A DNA stretch of 64,000 bases, from contig JANOPA010000064.1 of assembly GCA_031421635.1 (NCBI GenBank), positions 169,104 to 233,103 on the forward strand, in the 5' to 3' direction. A program made the position numbers and the translations under genes. Shown piece after piece: positions 26,201 to 36,400 of the stretch (the first letter of the stretch is position 1; each line of letters opens with the position of its first letter). This DNA comes from JAPOKJ01 sp031421635 (GTDB lineage: Bacteria > Pseudomonadota > Gammaproteobacteria > Burkholderiales > Burkholderiaceae_E). The notes beneath the pieces were generated by a model. That model was not told the origin of the DNA, made no database searches, and saw only the letters and a program-made list of their open reading frames with translations.

Positions 26201-26701
26201 CTAGGCAGCCGCCTCCGGCTTAGGCGCACTGGCCAAGGATTTCATGAGTTCCGGGTCCTTGAGAATTTTTTCGACCAGTTCTTCCGCCCCAGTTTTACCG
26301 TCCATATAGGTGATGAGGTTCGATAGCTGTTCACGCGCCTCGAGCAGCTTGCGAAGCGGTTCAATCTTGCGGGCAATTTGTGCGGGGGAGAAGTCGTCCA
26401 TACTTTCGAACGTCATCTCCACGCCCACATTGCCTTCACCGGTGAGCGCATTCGGAACCGCGAACTGGACGCGTGGCTTCATGGCCTTCATGCGCTTGTC
26501 GAAATTATCAACATCAAACTCTTGAAAACTACGGTCAGCTACAGGCGCAAGCGGGTCTGCGGGCTTCCCAGTCAAGTCCGCTAAGACGCCCATGACGAAG
26601 GGTAGCTGCACTTTTTTTTGTGAGCCGTTGACCTCGACGTCATACTCAATCTGCACACGGGGTGCGCGGTTTCTTGCGATGAATTTTTGACTTTTTGCCA
26701 T
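26201..26701 (-). CDS. tssB: T6SS sheath small subunit TssB
   Basis: A 166-residue TssB (VipA). Diagnostic features are QKFIARNRAPRVQIEYDVEVNG at the start, LPFVMGVLADLTG, the FDVDNFDKRMKAMKPR segment, and FESMDDFSPAQIARKIEPLR. It interlocks with TssC in the sheath and offers the helix recognised by ClpV/TagJ. 110 bp separate it from tssC and 132 bp from tssA. Confidence 0.96.
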   Translation of the reverse strand: MAKSQKFIARNRAPRVQIEYDVEVNGSQKKVQLPFVMGVLADLTGKPADPLAPVADRSFQEFDVDNFDKRMKAMKPRVQFAVPNALTGEGNVGVEMTFESMDDFSPAQIARKIEPLRKLLEAREQLSNLITYMDGKTGAEELVEKILKDPELMKSLASAPKPEAAA

Positions 26702-26833
26702 GACTTTCTCCTATTAAATCGGATCGATTGCTGTGCTTCTAATAACTCAATTCAAATACGGTACAAATTTTTTCAACGATAGTTTTGCGGTGTTGGTTGC
26801 CACTACGGGGTTTGTGAATTTTCGGTACGATGC

Positions 26834-27850
26834 TCAATCAGTTAGACGGGCACCGCCGTAGTGTTCGAAAGTCCCGGCAGCTTCAGGCGCTAGGTCGCGG
26901 ACGATATCGAGAAAGCTCATATCCATTAAGGCCAGAGCGCGCCTGAGAAACAAAGGCGCCGGACTACTGGGCTCAGTTTTGTCGAGAAATTCACAGACTT
27001 TTGCGATCAGGCGCTTGGCTTCGTCGCGATTCATTTGACCGGACTGAGCAGTGCCGCCACCCGTTGCGCCAGAGGCATCAGTATTACCATTTGAGTCACT
27101 TTCAGCAGCCTGCGCGCGCAGACTTTCGATGAAATCCACTACAGGCTTCAAACGCTGAAAGAGCGGCTTCAAGTCGAGCATAGAGCGCGGGCCGGCCAAC
27201 TCATCGACCTTTACTTGAAGGTCACGAGCGGCCTCCAAGACGTCCTTCAAAGCAAGAATGTTGCGAGAATCGCCTTCGAGCCCGTTCATCACCGCCAATT
27301 GAGCATCGGAATTCGAGAGGTTAACGTCGGCGGAATTCGCGGATTCCGGAAGCAACCCGAGCCCGGTTTCAAGACTACGAAATTTGATGGAGCCAAAGGC
27401 GGCATGCTTGAACAAAACGGTTTCTCTGAGTAAGCGCAGCGCATCTTCAGGATCGGACAAACTGGCCAGCGCATTGACCCGCATCGTTGGATCGTTATCG
27501 TCGTCAGCATCTAAGAGCGGATAAAGACCACTCCAATAGGTCTGAGCCATTTCGGTCGTTGCACGCAGAAGTGGGGCGATCTGGGCAAGTTCACCGGTAG
27601 CAATTTCAGCCTTCAAAAGATAGGCAATGGCTCGCAGATCCTTACTTTTTCTCAAAATGGAGAGCGCCAAGCTCTTGGTTTCGTGCCAGTCGGGCTGCAC
27701 GGCAGCAATTGAAGCGCCTGGCTTGTCCGGATCCACCACGGAACCCGGCTTGCCGCGGGCGACCTCCTCCAACTGGCGGAACTCGTCGTCATACTCCAGG
27801 TCCGCCCCACAAGGCGCGTCCTCAGAGATGGGTTCCAGTAAAAAATCCAA
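26834..27850 (-). CDS. tssA: T6SS protein TssA (ImpA N-terminal domain)
   Basis: The N-terminus FLLEPISEDAPCGADLEYDDEF is the ImpA/TssA_N hallmark, with GSVVDPDKPG and DWHETKSLALSILRKSKDLRAIAYLLKAEIATG following. About 338 residues, a short TssA. The final region (DEAKRLIAKVCEFLDKTEPSSPAPLFLRRAL, split across 280-312) carries the PSSPAP-type motif. I place the start at TTG 27850, because AGGAG lies 5 bp before it and homologs begin at that residue; a TTG at 27877 opens the longer frame. TssA organises baseplate docking and sheath polymerisation. It heads the minus arm of the cluster. Confidence 0.93.
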   Translation of the reverse strand: MDFLLEPISEDAPCGADLEYDDEFRQLEEVARGKPGSVVDPDKPGASIAAVQPDWHETKSLALSILRKSKDLRAIAYLLKAEIATGELAQIAPLLRATTEMAQTYWSGLYPLLDADDDNDPTMRVNALASLSDPEDALRLLRETVLFKHAAFGSIKFRSLETGLGLLPESANSADVNLSNSDAQLAVMNGLEGDSRNILALKDVLEAARDLQVKVDELAGPRSMLDLKPLFQRLKPVVDFIESLRAQAAESDSNGNTDASGATGGGTAQSGQMNRDEAKRLIAKVCEFLDKTEPSSPAPLFLRRALALMDMSFLDIVRDLAPEAAGTFEHYGGARLTD

Positions 27851-28144
27851 GCCCACTCCTCTCCTCTGGATCGCCAATGCTTAGGCGATCAGCTACGGTT
27901 AACATCGGTTTTTGTTAAATTAATTTATTTAGTGTCACGCCTAGTTAAATAATGTACTCGAATTCATTGAGAATTCCTACGCAGTTCAAATGAAATTCAT
28001 GTATTTAATTTTCGTAAAATTGTGTAAGATGGAAATCAGTACATGGCCTCGACCAGGTTTGCGGCCGACCCGTACTTACTTGCAAACCCTCTGACTCTCA
28101 TCCGTTTGGGGGATAGCGCTAAGGTTGAAACCCTGGAGTCCCTC
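27851..28144. other. AT-rich divergent promoter region between tssA and the OmpA-like gene
   Basis: No gene is seen on either strand. The middle (27900-28035) is strongly AT-rich relative to the flanks. GAATTC occurs twice around 27960-27976 separated by ATTGA. It must hold the promoter of the whole tssA-pppA arm and that of the ompA-like gene, but no single promoter element stands out. Confidence 0.5.
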
Positions 28145-28756
28145 ATGCGATCATTCAAGAATTGTTCCGCTGCACTTTTGTTCTGTGCCCTTGGACCGAT
28201 CATCACCCTAGGTGGGCCACAGGCGCAGACTAAATTCATTAAAGAGAATCAGGTTACCGAGGAAGCAATGGTCCGTGCGCTCAAACCTGCCCCGGCTGAG
28301 GACACCTCGGGCGCAGAATCGTCGGGACCAAAAACGCGCTCCCTGAAAATCACGCCCAATGAGCCTTCAAGACCTAGTTCCGCCACGCGGCGCGATGCAA
28401 AACCGGCTTCGGCCAGTGGCTCTGCACCCGTATTGCTGACTTTTGAGCCGAATGCGACTGAATTGACGCCCCGGGCCAAAAAGGCCTTGGATATCATTGC
28501 CCGGAGCTTGACGCACGCCGATCTTGCGAGCCTGTCTTTTGCAATCGAAGGGCATGCCGACCCTCGAGGCAAGTCTGACGATAATTTGAAGCTCTCTGAG
28601 CTTCGGGCGGAATCGGTGAAAAACTATCTCGTAAGTCAGCACGGCATAGCTGACAAAAGGCTTCAAGTGGTTGCCAAGGGGGACACTCAGTTGGCCAGCC
28701 CTCAACACCCCACGGCACCCGAGAACCGCCGTGTGACCTTTGTCACCGTCCAATAG
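28145..28756 (+). CDS. Secreted OmpA-like peptidoglycan-binding protein
   Basis: A signal peptide (SAALLFCALGPIITLGGPQAQ) leads a 203-residue protein. A Ser/Pro-rich linker is followed by an OmpA C-terminal domain: LLTFEPNATELTPRAKKALD, FAIEGHADPRGKSDDNLKLSELRAESVKNYL and the closing ENRRVTFV. The peptidoglycan-contacting Asp and Arg of NLKLSELRAESV are kept. I chose ATG 28145 since GGAG lies 7 bp before it and the signal peptide starts there. It stands between the two T6SS arms and could help anchor the membrane complex to the wall, since no TssJ is present; that is inference. Confidence 0.85.
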   Translation: MRSFKNCSAALLFCALGPIITLGGPQAQTKFIKENQVTEEAMVRALKPAPAEDTSGAESSGPKTRSLKITPNEPSRPSSATRRDAKPASASGSAPVLLTFEPNATELTPRAKKALDIIARSLTHADLASLSFAIEGHADPRGKSDDNLKLSELRAESVKNYLVSQHGIADKRLQVVAKGDTQLASPQHPTAPENRRVTFVTVQ

Positions 28757-28849
28757 ACGTGTCGGCGAAGCATTCAAATGTGATCGCTTCGTTTGACCAC
28801 CAAGAATTCATTTTGGTAAATTTCTTATCGGCGTGACCTACGCTTATCC

Positions 28850-30031
28850 ATGAGCGAGCACCCTCCCCCGACCGACTCAGCAATGCCAAGGATGTCCGAC
28901 AAGGAACGGTTCTTGAGCACGGCAGTGCACGATCTCAAAAATCCGCTGCACTCCATTGTCTTGTTCATTGCAGCACTTAAGCAGTCCGTAGACGAACCCG
29001 AACGTATTCGCTATTTGATCGACCGACTAGATCGCTCGACAAGAGGTTTGGATGCTCTGTTCAAGCGATTGTTAGACATGTCTCGGTTAGATCTAGGAAA
29101 ATCAATACCGGTGGCATCGGTATTTGATCTCGCTGTCTTGTTCGACACTTTAGAAGGGCAATTCACACAGTTTGCAGAGCATAAGGGTTTAGGGTTCGTC
29201 GCGCAGGTGGAGGAGCCTCTGTGCGTCCGTGCAGACGTGGTGATGACCACCGAAATTCTGATTAACCTTCTTTCCAACGCTTTCCGATATACAAAAATAG
29301 GTACGGTGACGCTGCGTGCTCGAAAAACACCCGGTGGAGCGATGATCGAAGTTTGCGATACTGGACAAGGTATTCCCCCAGAAAAAGTTAAGCGGATTTT
29401 TGAAGAGTTTTCGCAGCTTGCTGATGAAAATGGCTCGGGATCTGAGGAAGGACTTGGCCTCGGTTTGGCCATCGTACGGCGTTTGGCGAGCGCGATGGAC
29501 AGCGAGGTCGTCGTTCAGTCCGAATGGGGCCGAGGATCGGTGTTTGGGTTTTGTCTACCCATCAGCTTGAATGCGCCGAGTAAAAACCTTGATACGACCT
29601 CTCGCCTCGCCTTAAGAGGCCTCCTTGTACTGGTGATCGACGATGATGTTCACGCCTTAACGGCCATGGAAGCTTTATTAGTCGGCTCAGGATGTTTTGT
29701 CATGCTTGCCCGGACACTAATCGAAGCCGAAGAAAAGCTAGAGACCAACGAGCGCCTCCCCGACGTCATTATTTCAGAAGCGGTCTTCAAAGACGGCTTG
29801 GACTGCAGCCGAATCCATCAACGTCTCACAGAAGTTATTGGCATAACATTGCCGTTGCTGGTCGTCACCAAGGCGTCAGATCACCCTTCCACCCGATTGA
29901 TCAACCCCTGGAAACTCATAAGCTCAACGACGCTCGTCGTCACAAAACCGGCGGGCTCTGATGAGATTCTTAATGCGCTTTGTAAACTCATTGCACACGA
30001 GACATCGATCCGAATTGATGCCCAGACTTAG
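28850..30031 (+). CDS. Cytosolic hybrid histidine kinase with a pseudo-receiver (Glu for Asp)
   Basis: No membrane helix or sensor domain is present. The dimerisation domain carries the phospho-accepting His27 (AVHDLKNPLH); the ATP domain has the N box ILINLLSNAFRYT, CDTGQGIPPEK, IFEEFSQL and GLGLGLAIVRRLA. A C-terminal receiver follows from residue 257: acidic pocket VIDDD (264-266), Thr339 and Lys365 are kept, but the phosphorylation position reads DVIISEAVFKDG with Glu310 where Asp is expected. Glu often mimics phospho-Asp, so the receiver cannot take phosphate normally. It converges with the NarL-type regulator (44-bp overlap of 3' ends), a likely partner, between the T6SS arms. Confidence 0.9.
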   Translation: MSEHPPPTDSAMPRMSDKERFLSTAVHDLKNPLHSIVLFIAALKQSVDEPERIRYLIDRLDRSTRGLDALFKRLLDMSRLDLGKSIPVASVFDLAVLFDTLEGQFTQFAEHKGLGFVAQVEEPLCVRADVVMTTEILINLLSNAFRYTKIGTVTLRARKTPGGAMIEVCDTGQGIPPEKVKRIFEEFSQLADENGSGSEEGLGLGLAIVRRLASAMDSEVVVQSEWGRGSVFGFCLPISLNAPSKNLDTTSRLALRGLLVLVIDDDVHALTAMEALLVGSGCFVMLARTLIEAEEKLETNERLPDVIISEAVFKDGLDCSRIHQRLTEVIGITLPLLVVTKASDHPSTRLINPWKLISSTTLVVTKPAGSDEILNALCKLIAHETSIRIDAQT

Positions 30032-30662
30032 CAACCATCAACAGCGCCTGAGTTCTAGAATTGACTTGAAGCTCCCTGAAGACCGCGCTGACGTGAATTT
30101 TTACTGTGGACTCTGCAATGTCGAGCCGCCTGGCAATAAGTTTGTTCGACAAACCATCCATGACAAGCTTCAAAACCTCCATTTGGCGCTCAGTCAAGTT
30201 CCAAGGCGCTTGGCCGTTCGGAACGCCGTCTAAATTTCGCGCAGCAAATGAAGTCACTTGAGGAATTGAGATGCCCCCATTTAAAAGATGCCCAAGAGCC
30301 AAGCGGATTTTCGAGGCGTCGGACGATTTCGACAAGAAGGCCTTCGCGCCTGAATCCAAACATTTCATGACGGTTGCGCGATCATCCAGAGCCGACATGA
30401 TGACGACTGGCGTTTCTGGACGCACGCGTCGAAACTGCTCCAAGGCTGTAAAGCCTGATTGGTCTGGCAACTGCAAGTCCAGCAAAATTAAGTCCCAAGG
30501 CTCGGAAACACCTCGGGCCAGGCCCGCAGCGCAGGTGTCGGCCACGCCCACGATAACCCCCGGATGCAACGCTCGAAGAATGGACACCATGCCCTCACGG
30601 ATCAACAGGTGATCGTCGATGGCAAGCACCCTAGTCTCGCGCTGGGTTGGCACTGAATTCAT
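29988..30662 (-). CDS. NarL/LuxR-type response regulator
   Basis: A 224-residue two-domain regulator. The receiver has the acidic pair IDDH (16-18), phospho-acceptor Asp62 in LILLDLQLPDQSG, the VIMSALDD Ser and Lys of AFLSKSSD. The LuxR-type HTH spans about 155-215 (NLTERQMEVLKLVMDGLSNK, then LIARRLDIAESTVKIHVSAVF). Expected output is DNA binding when phosphorylated, probably by the adjacent kinase. Its start faces tssK across 111 bp that contains a 9-bp inverted repeat, so control of tssK-L-M-tagF-ppkA and of itself is plausible. Confidence 0.93.
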   Translation of the reverse strand: MNSVPTQRETRVLAIDDHLLIREGMVSILRALHPGVIVGVADTCAAGLARGVSEPWDLILLDLQLPDQSGFTALEQFRRVRPETPVVIMSALDDRATVMKCLDSGAKAFLSKSSDASKIRLALGHLLNGGISIPQVTSFAARNLDGVPNGQAPWNLTERQMEVLKLVMDGLSNKLIARRLDIAESTVKIHVSAVFRELQVNSRTQALLMVAKSGHQFGSMSRVQ

Positions 30663-30677
30663 GGGATGAGCACTATA

Positions 30678-30751
30678 TTTGAGCGCAATTAAACGCTATC
30701 ATGGAGTTAATACAAAGTAACAGAATTTGCGGTTTTTGTTAAGCGCTCAAA
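30678..30751. promoter_or_regulatory. 9-bp inverted repeat flanking the tssK promoter region
   Basis: TTTGAGCGC (30678-30686) and its exact complement GCGCTCAAA (30743-30751) lie at both ends of the 111-bp divergent region between the response regulator and tssK, 56 bp apart. The arrangement suits two half-sites of one DNA-binding protein or a looping operator. No regulator is proven. Confidence 0.45.
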
Positions 30752-30773
30752 AATATCCAGAGGATCCTCAAAA

Positions 30774-32114
30774 GTGTGGAAAAACCGTGTTGTTTGGTCA
30801 GAAGGACTGTTCCTGCGGCCGCATCATTTTCAGCAGCAAGAAAGGTTTCTCGAGGGGATCCTCGATCAGCGGACACGATCGAGTACTCGTTTTGCGTGGG
30901 GTTTTAGCTCTCTCGAAATTGACCAGGCCGCTTTGACCCAAGGATTGATTCAAATCAATCGCGCCTCGGGCGTGATGCCGGATGGCACACCATTTCATTT
31001 GCCCGACGCCGATCCACCTCCGGTACCTTTGGCCTTCCCGGTCGAGGCCAAAGATCAGTTTTGTCATCTGGCCTTGCCCTTGCATCGCCCTGGCGTGCCA
31101 AGCGTTCATCTTGAATCAAATCCATCGAACGCTTCGCTGACGCGCTTCCACTCCAGTGTTCTTGAGGTGGCCGATTACAACGAAAGCTTTGGAGAGTCCG
31201 CCGAGGTACAAGTTGCGAGGATGAGCCTGCGCGTCATTCGGGAGCCAGAGAAATCGGGCGCCTTCTCGACGCTCGGTCTGGTGCGAGTGCTCGAGCGCCG
31301 CATCGACGGTCAGGTGGTGCTCGACCCCTCATTCATTGCACCCTGTTTGAGCGTCAACGAAAGCCCTATTCTTAGGTCCTACGTTGGTGAAGTGTTGGGC
31401 CTCCTGCGCCAGCGTGGCGACGCCATCGCCGCACGCATGGGGCAGGCCGGCAAAGGCGGTATTGCCGAGATTGCCGAGTTCCTTATTTTGCAACTCATCA
31501 ATCGAACTCGTTCTCTGTTTGAACACTTGGCAGTCTTGCCTAATTTCCACCCGGAAGAGCTCTATGCCATTCTGATCCAAATGGTCGGCGAGCTTGCGAC
31601 CTTTTCCTCGGATCAGCGCGTGCCACCGATTAACGCCCAGTACGATCACGACAACCTGGCCTACACGTTTAAATCTGTGATGACTCATTTGCGCTTGGCG
31701 CTGTCAAATCCACTCGAGCAAACCGCCATCAAGATCGAGTTACTCGATAAAAACTATGGATTGCGCTTGGGAGTGGTCTCTGACAAGTCGCTTCTTAAAA
31801 CCTGTAGTTTCGTGTTGGCCGTGCAGGCTCAAATGCCCGGCGAGGCCATTCGAGGCGGGGTGCCCGCCAAGGTCAAAGTGGGCCCGACCGAAAAGATCAG
31901 GAATTTGGTCAACCTTAATTTACCGGGCATCGGGTTACGTGCCTTGCCCGTGGCGCCGCGTCAGATCCCCTTCCATGCCGGCTACAGTTATTTCCAAATG
32001 GACACCACCCATGAAATGTGGGCAGACCTCTCCAATTCTGGCGCCATCTGTATCCACGTTCCGCAGGACGAATTCCCCGGAGTTACTTTAGAGTTTTGGG
32101 CAATCAAGGGTTAG
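30774..32114 (+). CDS. tssK: T6SS baseplate-membrane connector TssK
   Basis: A 446-residue TssK (ImpJ/VasE) starting with a GTG at 30774 after AGAGGA. The N-terminus WKNRVVWSEGLFLRPHHFQQ is nearly invariant in the family, and FHAGYSYFQMDTTHEMWADL near the end matches the C-terminal domain that contacts TssL/TssM. It links the wedge complex to the membrane complex. It overlaps nothing and is followed by tssL 2 bp later. Confidence 0.96.
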   Translation: MWKNRVVWSEGLFLRPHHFQQQERFLEGILDQRTRSSTRFAWGFSSLEIDQAALTQGLIQINRASGVMPDGTPFHLPDADPPPVPLAFPVEAKDQFCHLALPLHRPGVPSVHLESNPSNASLTRFHSSVLEVADYNESFGESAEVQVARMSLRVIREPEKSGAFSTLGLVRVLERRIDGQVVLDPSFIAPCLSVNESPILRSYVGEVLGLLRQRGDAIAARMGQAGKGGIAEIAEFLILQLINRTRSLFEHLAVLPNFHPEELYAILIQMVGELATFSSDQRVPPINAQYDHDNLAYTFKSVMTHLRLALSNPLEQTAIKIELLDKNYGLRLGVVSDKSLLKTCSFVLAVQAQMPGEAIRGGVPAKVKVGPTEKIRNLVNLNLPGIGLRALPVAPRQIPFHAGYSYFQMDTTHEMWADLSNSGAICIHVPQDEFPGVTLEFWAIKG

Positions 32115-32116
32115 TG

Positions 32117-33442
32117 ATGGACGATCAAACCCCGCAGTCTCCTCCTTCAGACGGCCCCGCCGACAGTCCCTCCGAAAGTGATCGCACGGTTGTTCGGCCC
32201 AGACCGGGTGCGAGAAGCGCATCGTCTTTAGGGACTCCGAACAGAACCGCCGTGCCCGCTGTTTCGAGCGAACCGCTGGACGCTGCCGTTCTAAGCTTCG
32301 GCCACAACCCGATCCTCTCGGCAGCCCACCCTTTACTGGTGGTGACGTCGGAAATTCGTAATCTAGTCGCGCATCCCAATCCGGAAATGCTGCGCCAGCA
32401 ACTCAGTGAGTCGGTCAAGCAATTCGAGAGGGACTGTGAGTCCCGTGGAGTCACCCGCGAGAACACCATTGCCGCCCGCTACGTACTGTGTACTTTCGCA
32501 GATGAGTGTGCCGGTAGCACCCCCTGGGGAGGCGGCGGTTTATGGGCTCGAGATACTTTGCTGATTCGTTTTCACAACGAAACCTGGGGCGGTGAAAAGG
32601 TTTTCCAGTTACTCGGAAAATTAGCCGAAAACCCCGCCGCCAATCGCGATCTTTTAGAGTTGATTTACGTCTGCATTTCCTTAGGCTTTGAAGGGCGGTT
32701 TCGCATCGCTGAAAATGGCAAAGCCCAGCTCGAGCTCACCCGTGAGCGTCTATATCAACTCATTACCAAGCATAGTCCGGAACGCTCCAAAGCGTATTCA
32801 GTGCATTGGGAACCCGCCAAAGTCGCCAAGCAAAGCTGGTTGTCTGCGACCCCTTTTTGGGCTTTCTGTGCTGTGGTCGGTTTGCTCTGTATTGGGGCTT
32901 TCGGTGTCTACAATTACTTGTTAGCCAACCGCTCTGATCCGGCTTTTAGTGCGATCCAATCCATTCGTATGAAGCAAGCGCAGGCCGCTCCTGTTCCGGC
33001 TCCTGTGGCGGCTATCAAGCCAAGGTTGGCGGGCTTTTTGGAGGCCGAAATCGCGGCCGGACTGGTCAGCGTCAAGGACGAAGCTTCACGCAGTATTGTC
33101 ACTCTGAAGGGCGATAATTTCTTTAGCCCAGGCAGTGCCACCATCGATAACAAGGCCTTGAGCACACTCGACAAAATTGCCAGCGCCCTACAGAAAAACC
33201 CTGGCACGGTTCTGATCCAAGGTCATAGCGACAATGTACCGATTCGCTCGGTGCGCTTTCCGTCGAACTGGGAGCTGTCTAAGGAACGCGCCCGCTCAGT
33301 GCAGTCACTCCTTGCCAAAGGGGTCGAGCTCACCAGGCTACGTTCTGAAGGCATGGCGGATAGTGAACCTGTGGCGGCCAATGACACGCCGGCAAATCGC
33401 TCAAAAAATCGTCGGGTAGAAATCACCCTGTTTGTTCAATAG
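32117..33442 (+). CDS. tssL: T6SS membrane protein TssL with OmpA-like extension
   Basis: A 441-residue extended TssL. After a Pro/Ser-rich N-terminal tail the DotU domain runs ~65-270 (NPILSAAHPLLVVTSEI; FADECAGSTPWGGGGLWA; FHNETWGGEKVFQLL). One membrane helix (FWAFCAVVGLLCIGAFGVYNYLL) leads to a periplasmic OmpA C-terminal domain (VLIQGHSDNVPIRSVRFPSN, WELSKERARSV, NRRVEITLF). The peptidoglycan-binding extension anchors the secretion complex to the wall; this matters more where TssJ is absent. ATG 32117 lies 2 bp after the tssK stop, which suggests coupling. Confidence 0.95.
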   Translation: MDDQTPQSPPSDGPADSPSESDRTVVRPRPGARSASSLGTPNRTAVPAVSSEPLDAAVLSFGHNPILSAAHPLLVVTSEIRNLVAHPNPEMLRQQLSESVKQFERDCESRGVTRENTIAARYVLCTFADECAGSTPWGGGGLWARDTLLIRFHNETWGGEKVFQLLGKLAENPAANRDLLELIYVCISLGFEGRFRIAENGKAQLELTRERLYQLITKHSPERSKAYSVHWEPAKVAKQSWLSATPFWAFCAVVGLLCIGAFGVYNYLLANRSDPAFSAIQSIRMKQAQAAPVPAPVAAIKPRLAGFLEAEIAAGLVSVKDEASRSIVTLKGDNFFSPGSATIDNKALSTLDKIASALQKNPGTVLIQGHSDNVPIRSVRFPSNWELSKERARSVQSLLAKGVELTRLRSEGMADSEPVAANDTPANRSKNRRVEITLFVQ

Positions 33443-33467
33443 CCCTGGCGGCACGGGTGCGAAGAAA

Positions 33468-36400
33468 ATGAAGAAGCTCTTTTCCTGGTTATTCCATCCT
33501 GTGCTTTGGACAATCCTTGGCGTCATCGGTTTGGCCCTACTCATCTGGTTTGCGGGCCCACTTCTCGCCTTCGCTGATTTCCGGCCGCTGGAATCGGCAA
33601 CGGCACGCCTGGTCTTTTTCTTTATATTGATTGCTCTCTGGTTTGGCAAGCGAGTGTTTCAGGCTCTCCGAAACAAGGCCGCCAGTCACAAATTTTTCGA
33701 AGCGCTTCATAAGCCGCCCTCAGGTGAGGGTGCTGCCAGTCCAGCTACCGCTAGCGAAGTCAAGGGACGCTTTGATAATGCACTCTCGGTGTTGCGCGAC
33801 GCGCAGTTCGGCGGCAAGCCAAGCCTGATGCAAAGATTGATGGGCAAGGGACGCAGACAATATGTGTATCAGTTACCTTGGTACATGTTTATTGGGGCAC
33901 CCGGTTCGGGAAAAACGACCGCCCTACTCAATGCTGGCCTGCAATTTCCTCTCGCCGAGAAGATGGGTAATGACCCAGTCAAAGGCGTCGGCGGCACGCG
34001 CAATTGCGATTGGTGGTTTACAGACGACGCGGTATTAATTGATACGGCCGGCCGTTACACCACGCAAGACAGCGATAAAAGTAACGACTCCAAAGAGTGG
34101 GGAGAATTTTTAACGCTGCTCAAGAAGTTTCGCCCCCGCCAGCCCATAAACGGGGTTATGGTCACGATCAGTGTTTCCGATCTCTTGCATCCCAATAGTG
34201 CCGAGCGCGACATGCAAGCCGCAGCCGTGCGCTCCCGTATCCAAGAGCTCAGAAAAACACTCAACCATAACTTCCCCATCTATGTCCTGGTCACCAAGGC
34301 GGACCTTCTCGCGGGCTTTTCAGAATATTTTGGGCATCTCGATAAAACTGGTCGCGAACAGGTCCTTGGCTTTACCTTTGACTTGTCCGAGAAAGAGACG
34401 AGCGACGACGCCAGCCAAAACGCAGGCGCCTATTCTGACGAGCGCTTTCGCGCCGAATCTGAGAGGCTCGGTCTCAACCTCGCTGCCAATGCTTTTGCAA
34501 GGTTGCAAGAGGAGCGCGACCCGCGCACCCGTGTGGCCATCCACGGCTTGCCTCATCAGGCCGCGGCACTTCTAGGCCCGCTTGGGCAATTTCTGAAACT
34601 CGCCTTTGCACCGACCAAGCTCGAGTTACCCACCCTGGTGCGCGGCGTTTACATGGTGAGTGGCACCCAAGAAGGTTCGCCGATGGATCGCGTCTTGTTT
34701 GGCTTAGCCCGCTCGTTTGGATTTCAAGGCAAGGTCCTACCACCAAGCAAGCCCAGTGGTAAAGCGTTCTTTTTGCATCGCCTGTTGAAGGATGTGATCT
34801 TTCAAGAGGCCCCCTTGGCTGGAACCAATCTCAATTGGGAACGCAAGCTTAACCGCATTAAGTGGGGCGGGGCCGGCCTGGCCTTAGTGGCAGGCGCTTT
34901 GGCAATCACCGGCTGGACAATTAGTTACTTCAAAAACAGTGCCTATGTCGCTGAAGTCACCACAAACGCCCAAGCGCTGTCGACCCAATTGAGCGGCGCA
35001 CCGCCGAGTCCCGGTGACCTGCCCGCCAGCCTGAAACTCTTGGCGGCGGTACGCGCACTACCCTCAACATCCGTGGTGGCCATTGACAACCCGCCGAGCA
35101 ATCATCGTCTCGGATTATTTCAAGGCAACAAGCTTAATGAAGCGAGTCAACAAGCCTATCAGCGACTCTTGCAAAGTACTGTCGGTCCCTATTTAACGCA
35201 GCGCATTGAGTCGGTGTTGCGCAAGGGTGCAGGCAATGCCGAACTCCAGTATGAGACCCTTAAAACTTACCTCATGTTGCGCTACCCCGAGAGATTGAAG
35301 CTTGAAGATGTCAAGGCCTGGGTCGCCCTCGACACCGAGCTCAATCTGGGCAACGCACTGACCAAGGAACAGCAAGAAGAGCTGGTGGCACACACTGGTG
35401 CCTTGCTTAGCCGGAACGGTCTACAAAGTGAATTGCGTTTTGATGACAAGCTGGTTCAGGAGGTTCAGGCGGGGCTGAATCGCACTCCATTTCCGCAACG
35501 GGTTTTCAATCGCGTAAAAATCAGTGCAAGTCAAGATAAGCTCCCCGAATTTCGCATTACCAATGCAGGCGGCGAGTCGGCCGCCCTCGTCTTTACTCGT
35601 CCGAGCGGTCAGGCGCTGAGCGCGGGTGTGCCTGGCCTGTACACCTACGACGGCTACTACAAGAGTTTCAGTAAGCTCTTGGATGAAGCCATTAAGAGGC
35701 TCGCCGAGGAGGAAGTTTGGGTACTCGGTATTACGAACTCCGAGAATGCCAAGAAGGCTGCAAACCCGGTCACGCGACTTGGGCTTGCCGATGAGGTAAA
35801 GCGACTTTATCTTCAGGAGTATGTGAGCGTCTGGACCAAGTTTTTAGCCGATATCGCGATTAACAAATCGCCCAACCTCGCGCAAAGTATTAATACCACC
35901 CAAATATTATCGGCGGCCGACTCTCCTCTTCCGAGATTAGTTCGAGCCGCCGTGCGCGAGGTCACCCTCACCGAACGACCCGACGTAGCGGCCCTCGCAA
36001 GTGACAAGGCCACCGAAGCCGTTGCAGGAGCCAAGAAAGGCTTGCTAGATCTGATGGGAAAACCAGCCGACCAAACCAACAGTCCCACGCCCGGTCAAGG
36101 CCAAAAGCTTGAAGCCATTGTGGATGACCGCTTCATAGAGCTGCGCCGACTTGTGAAAGCACCTGCGCCAGGTCAGCTGGCTCCCATCGATCAAATCGCG
36201 GCGCTTATGGGCGAATTGTCACAGCACTTTCAAAGTGCAGATAAGGCGGCCAAGACCGGTGCACCTGCTCCCCCAGGCGCACCCATCGACAAGATTCAGG
36301 GCGAAGCATCTCGCCTGCCTGAACCTCTCAAAACCATGCTCAAAAGTGTCGCGGCGGCTGGCGAAAAACAAGTGCAAAGCGAAAAGCGCGGTGCTGCAGG

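Noticed and set aside
27960..27976. Paired GAATTC sites in the tssA-ompA spacer
   Set aside because: Each is a six-base palindrome in AT-rich DNA; no extended symmetry or conserved promoter relation was seen.
28275..28283. Third copy of GCGCTCAAA, matching the tssK inverted-repeat arm
   Set aside because: It lies in the coding sequence of the ompA-like gene (Arg-Ala-Leu-Lys codons) far from its start, and a 9-mer is expected to recur by chance.
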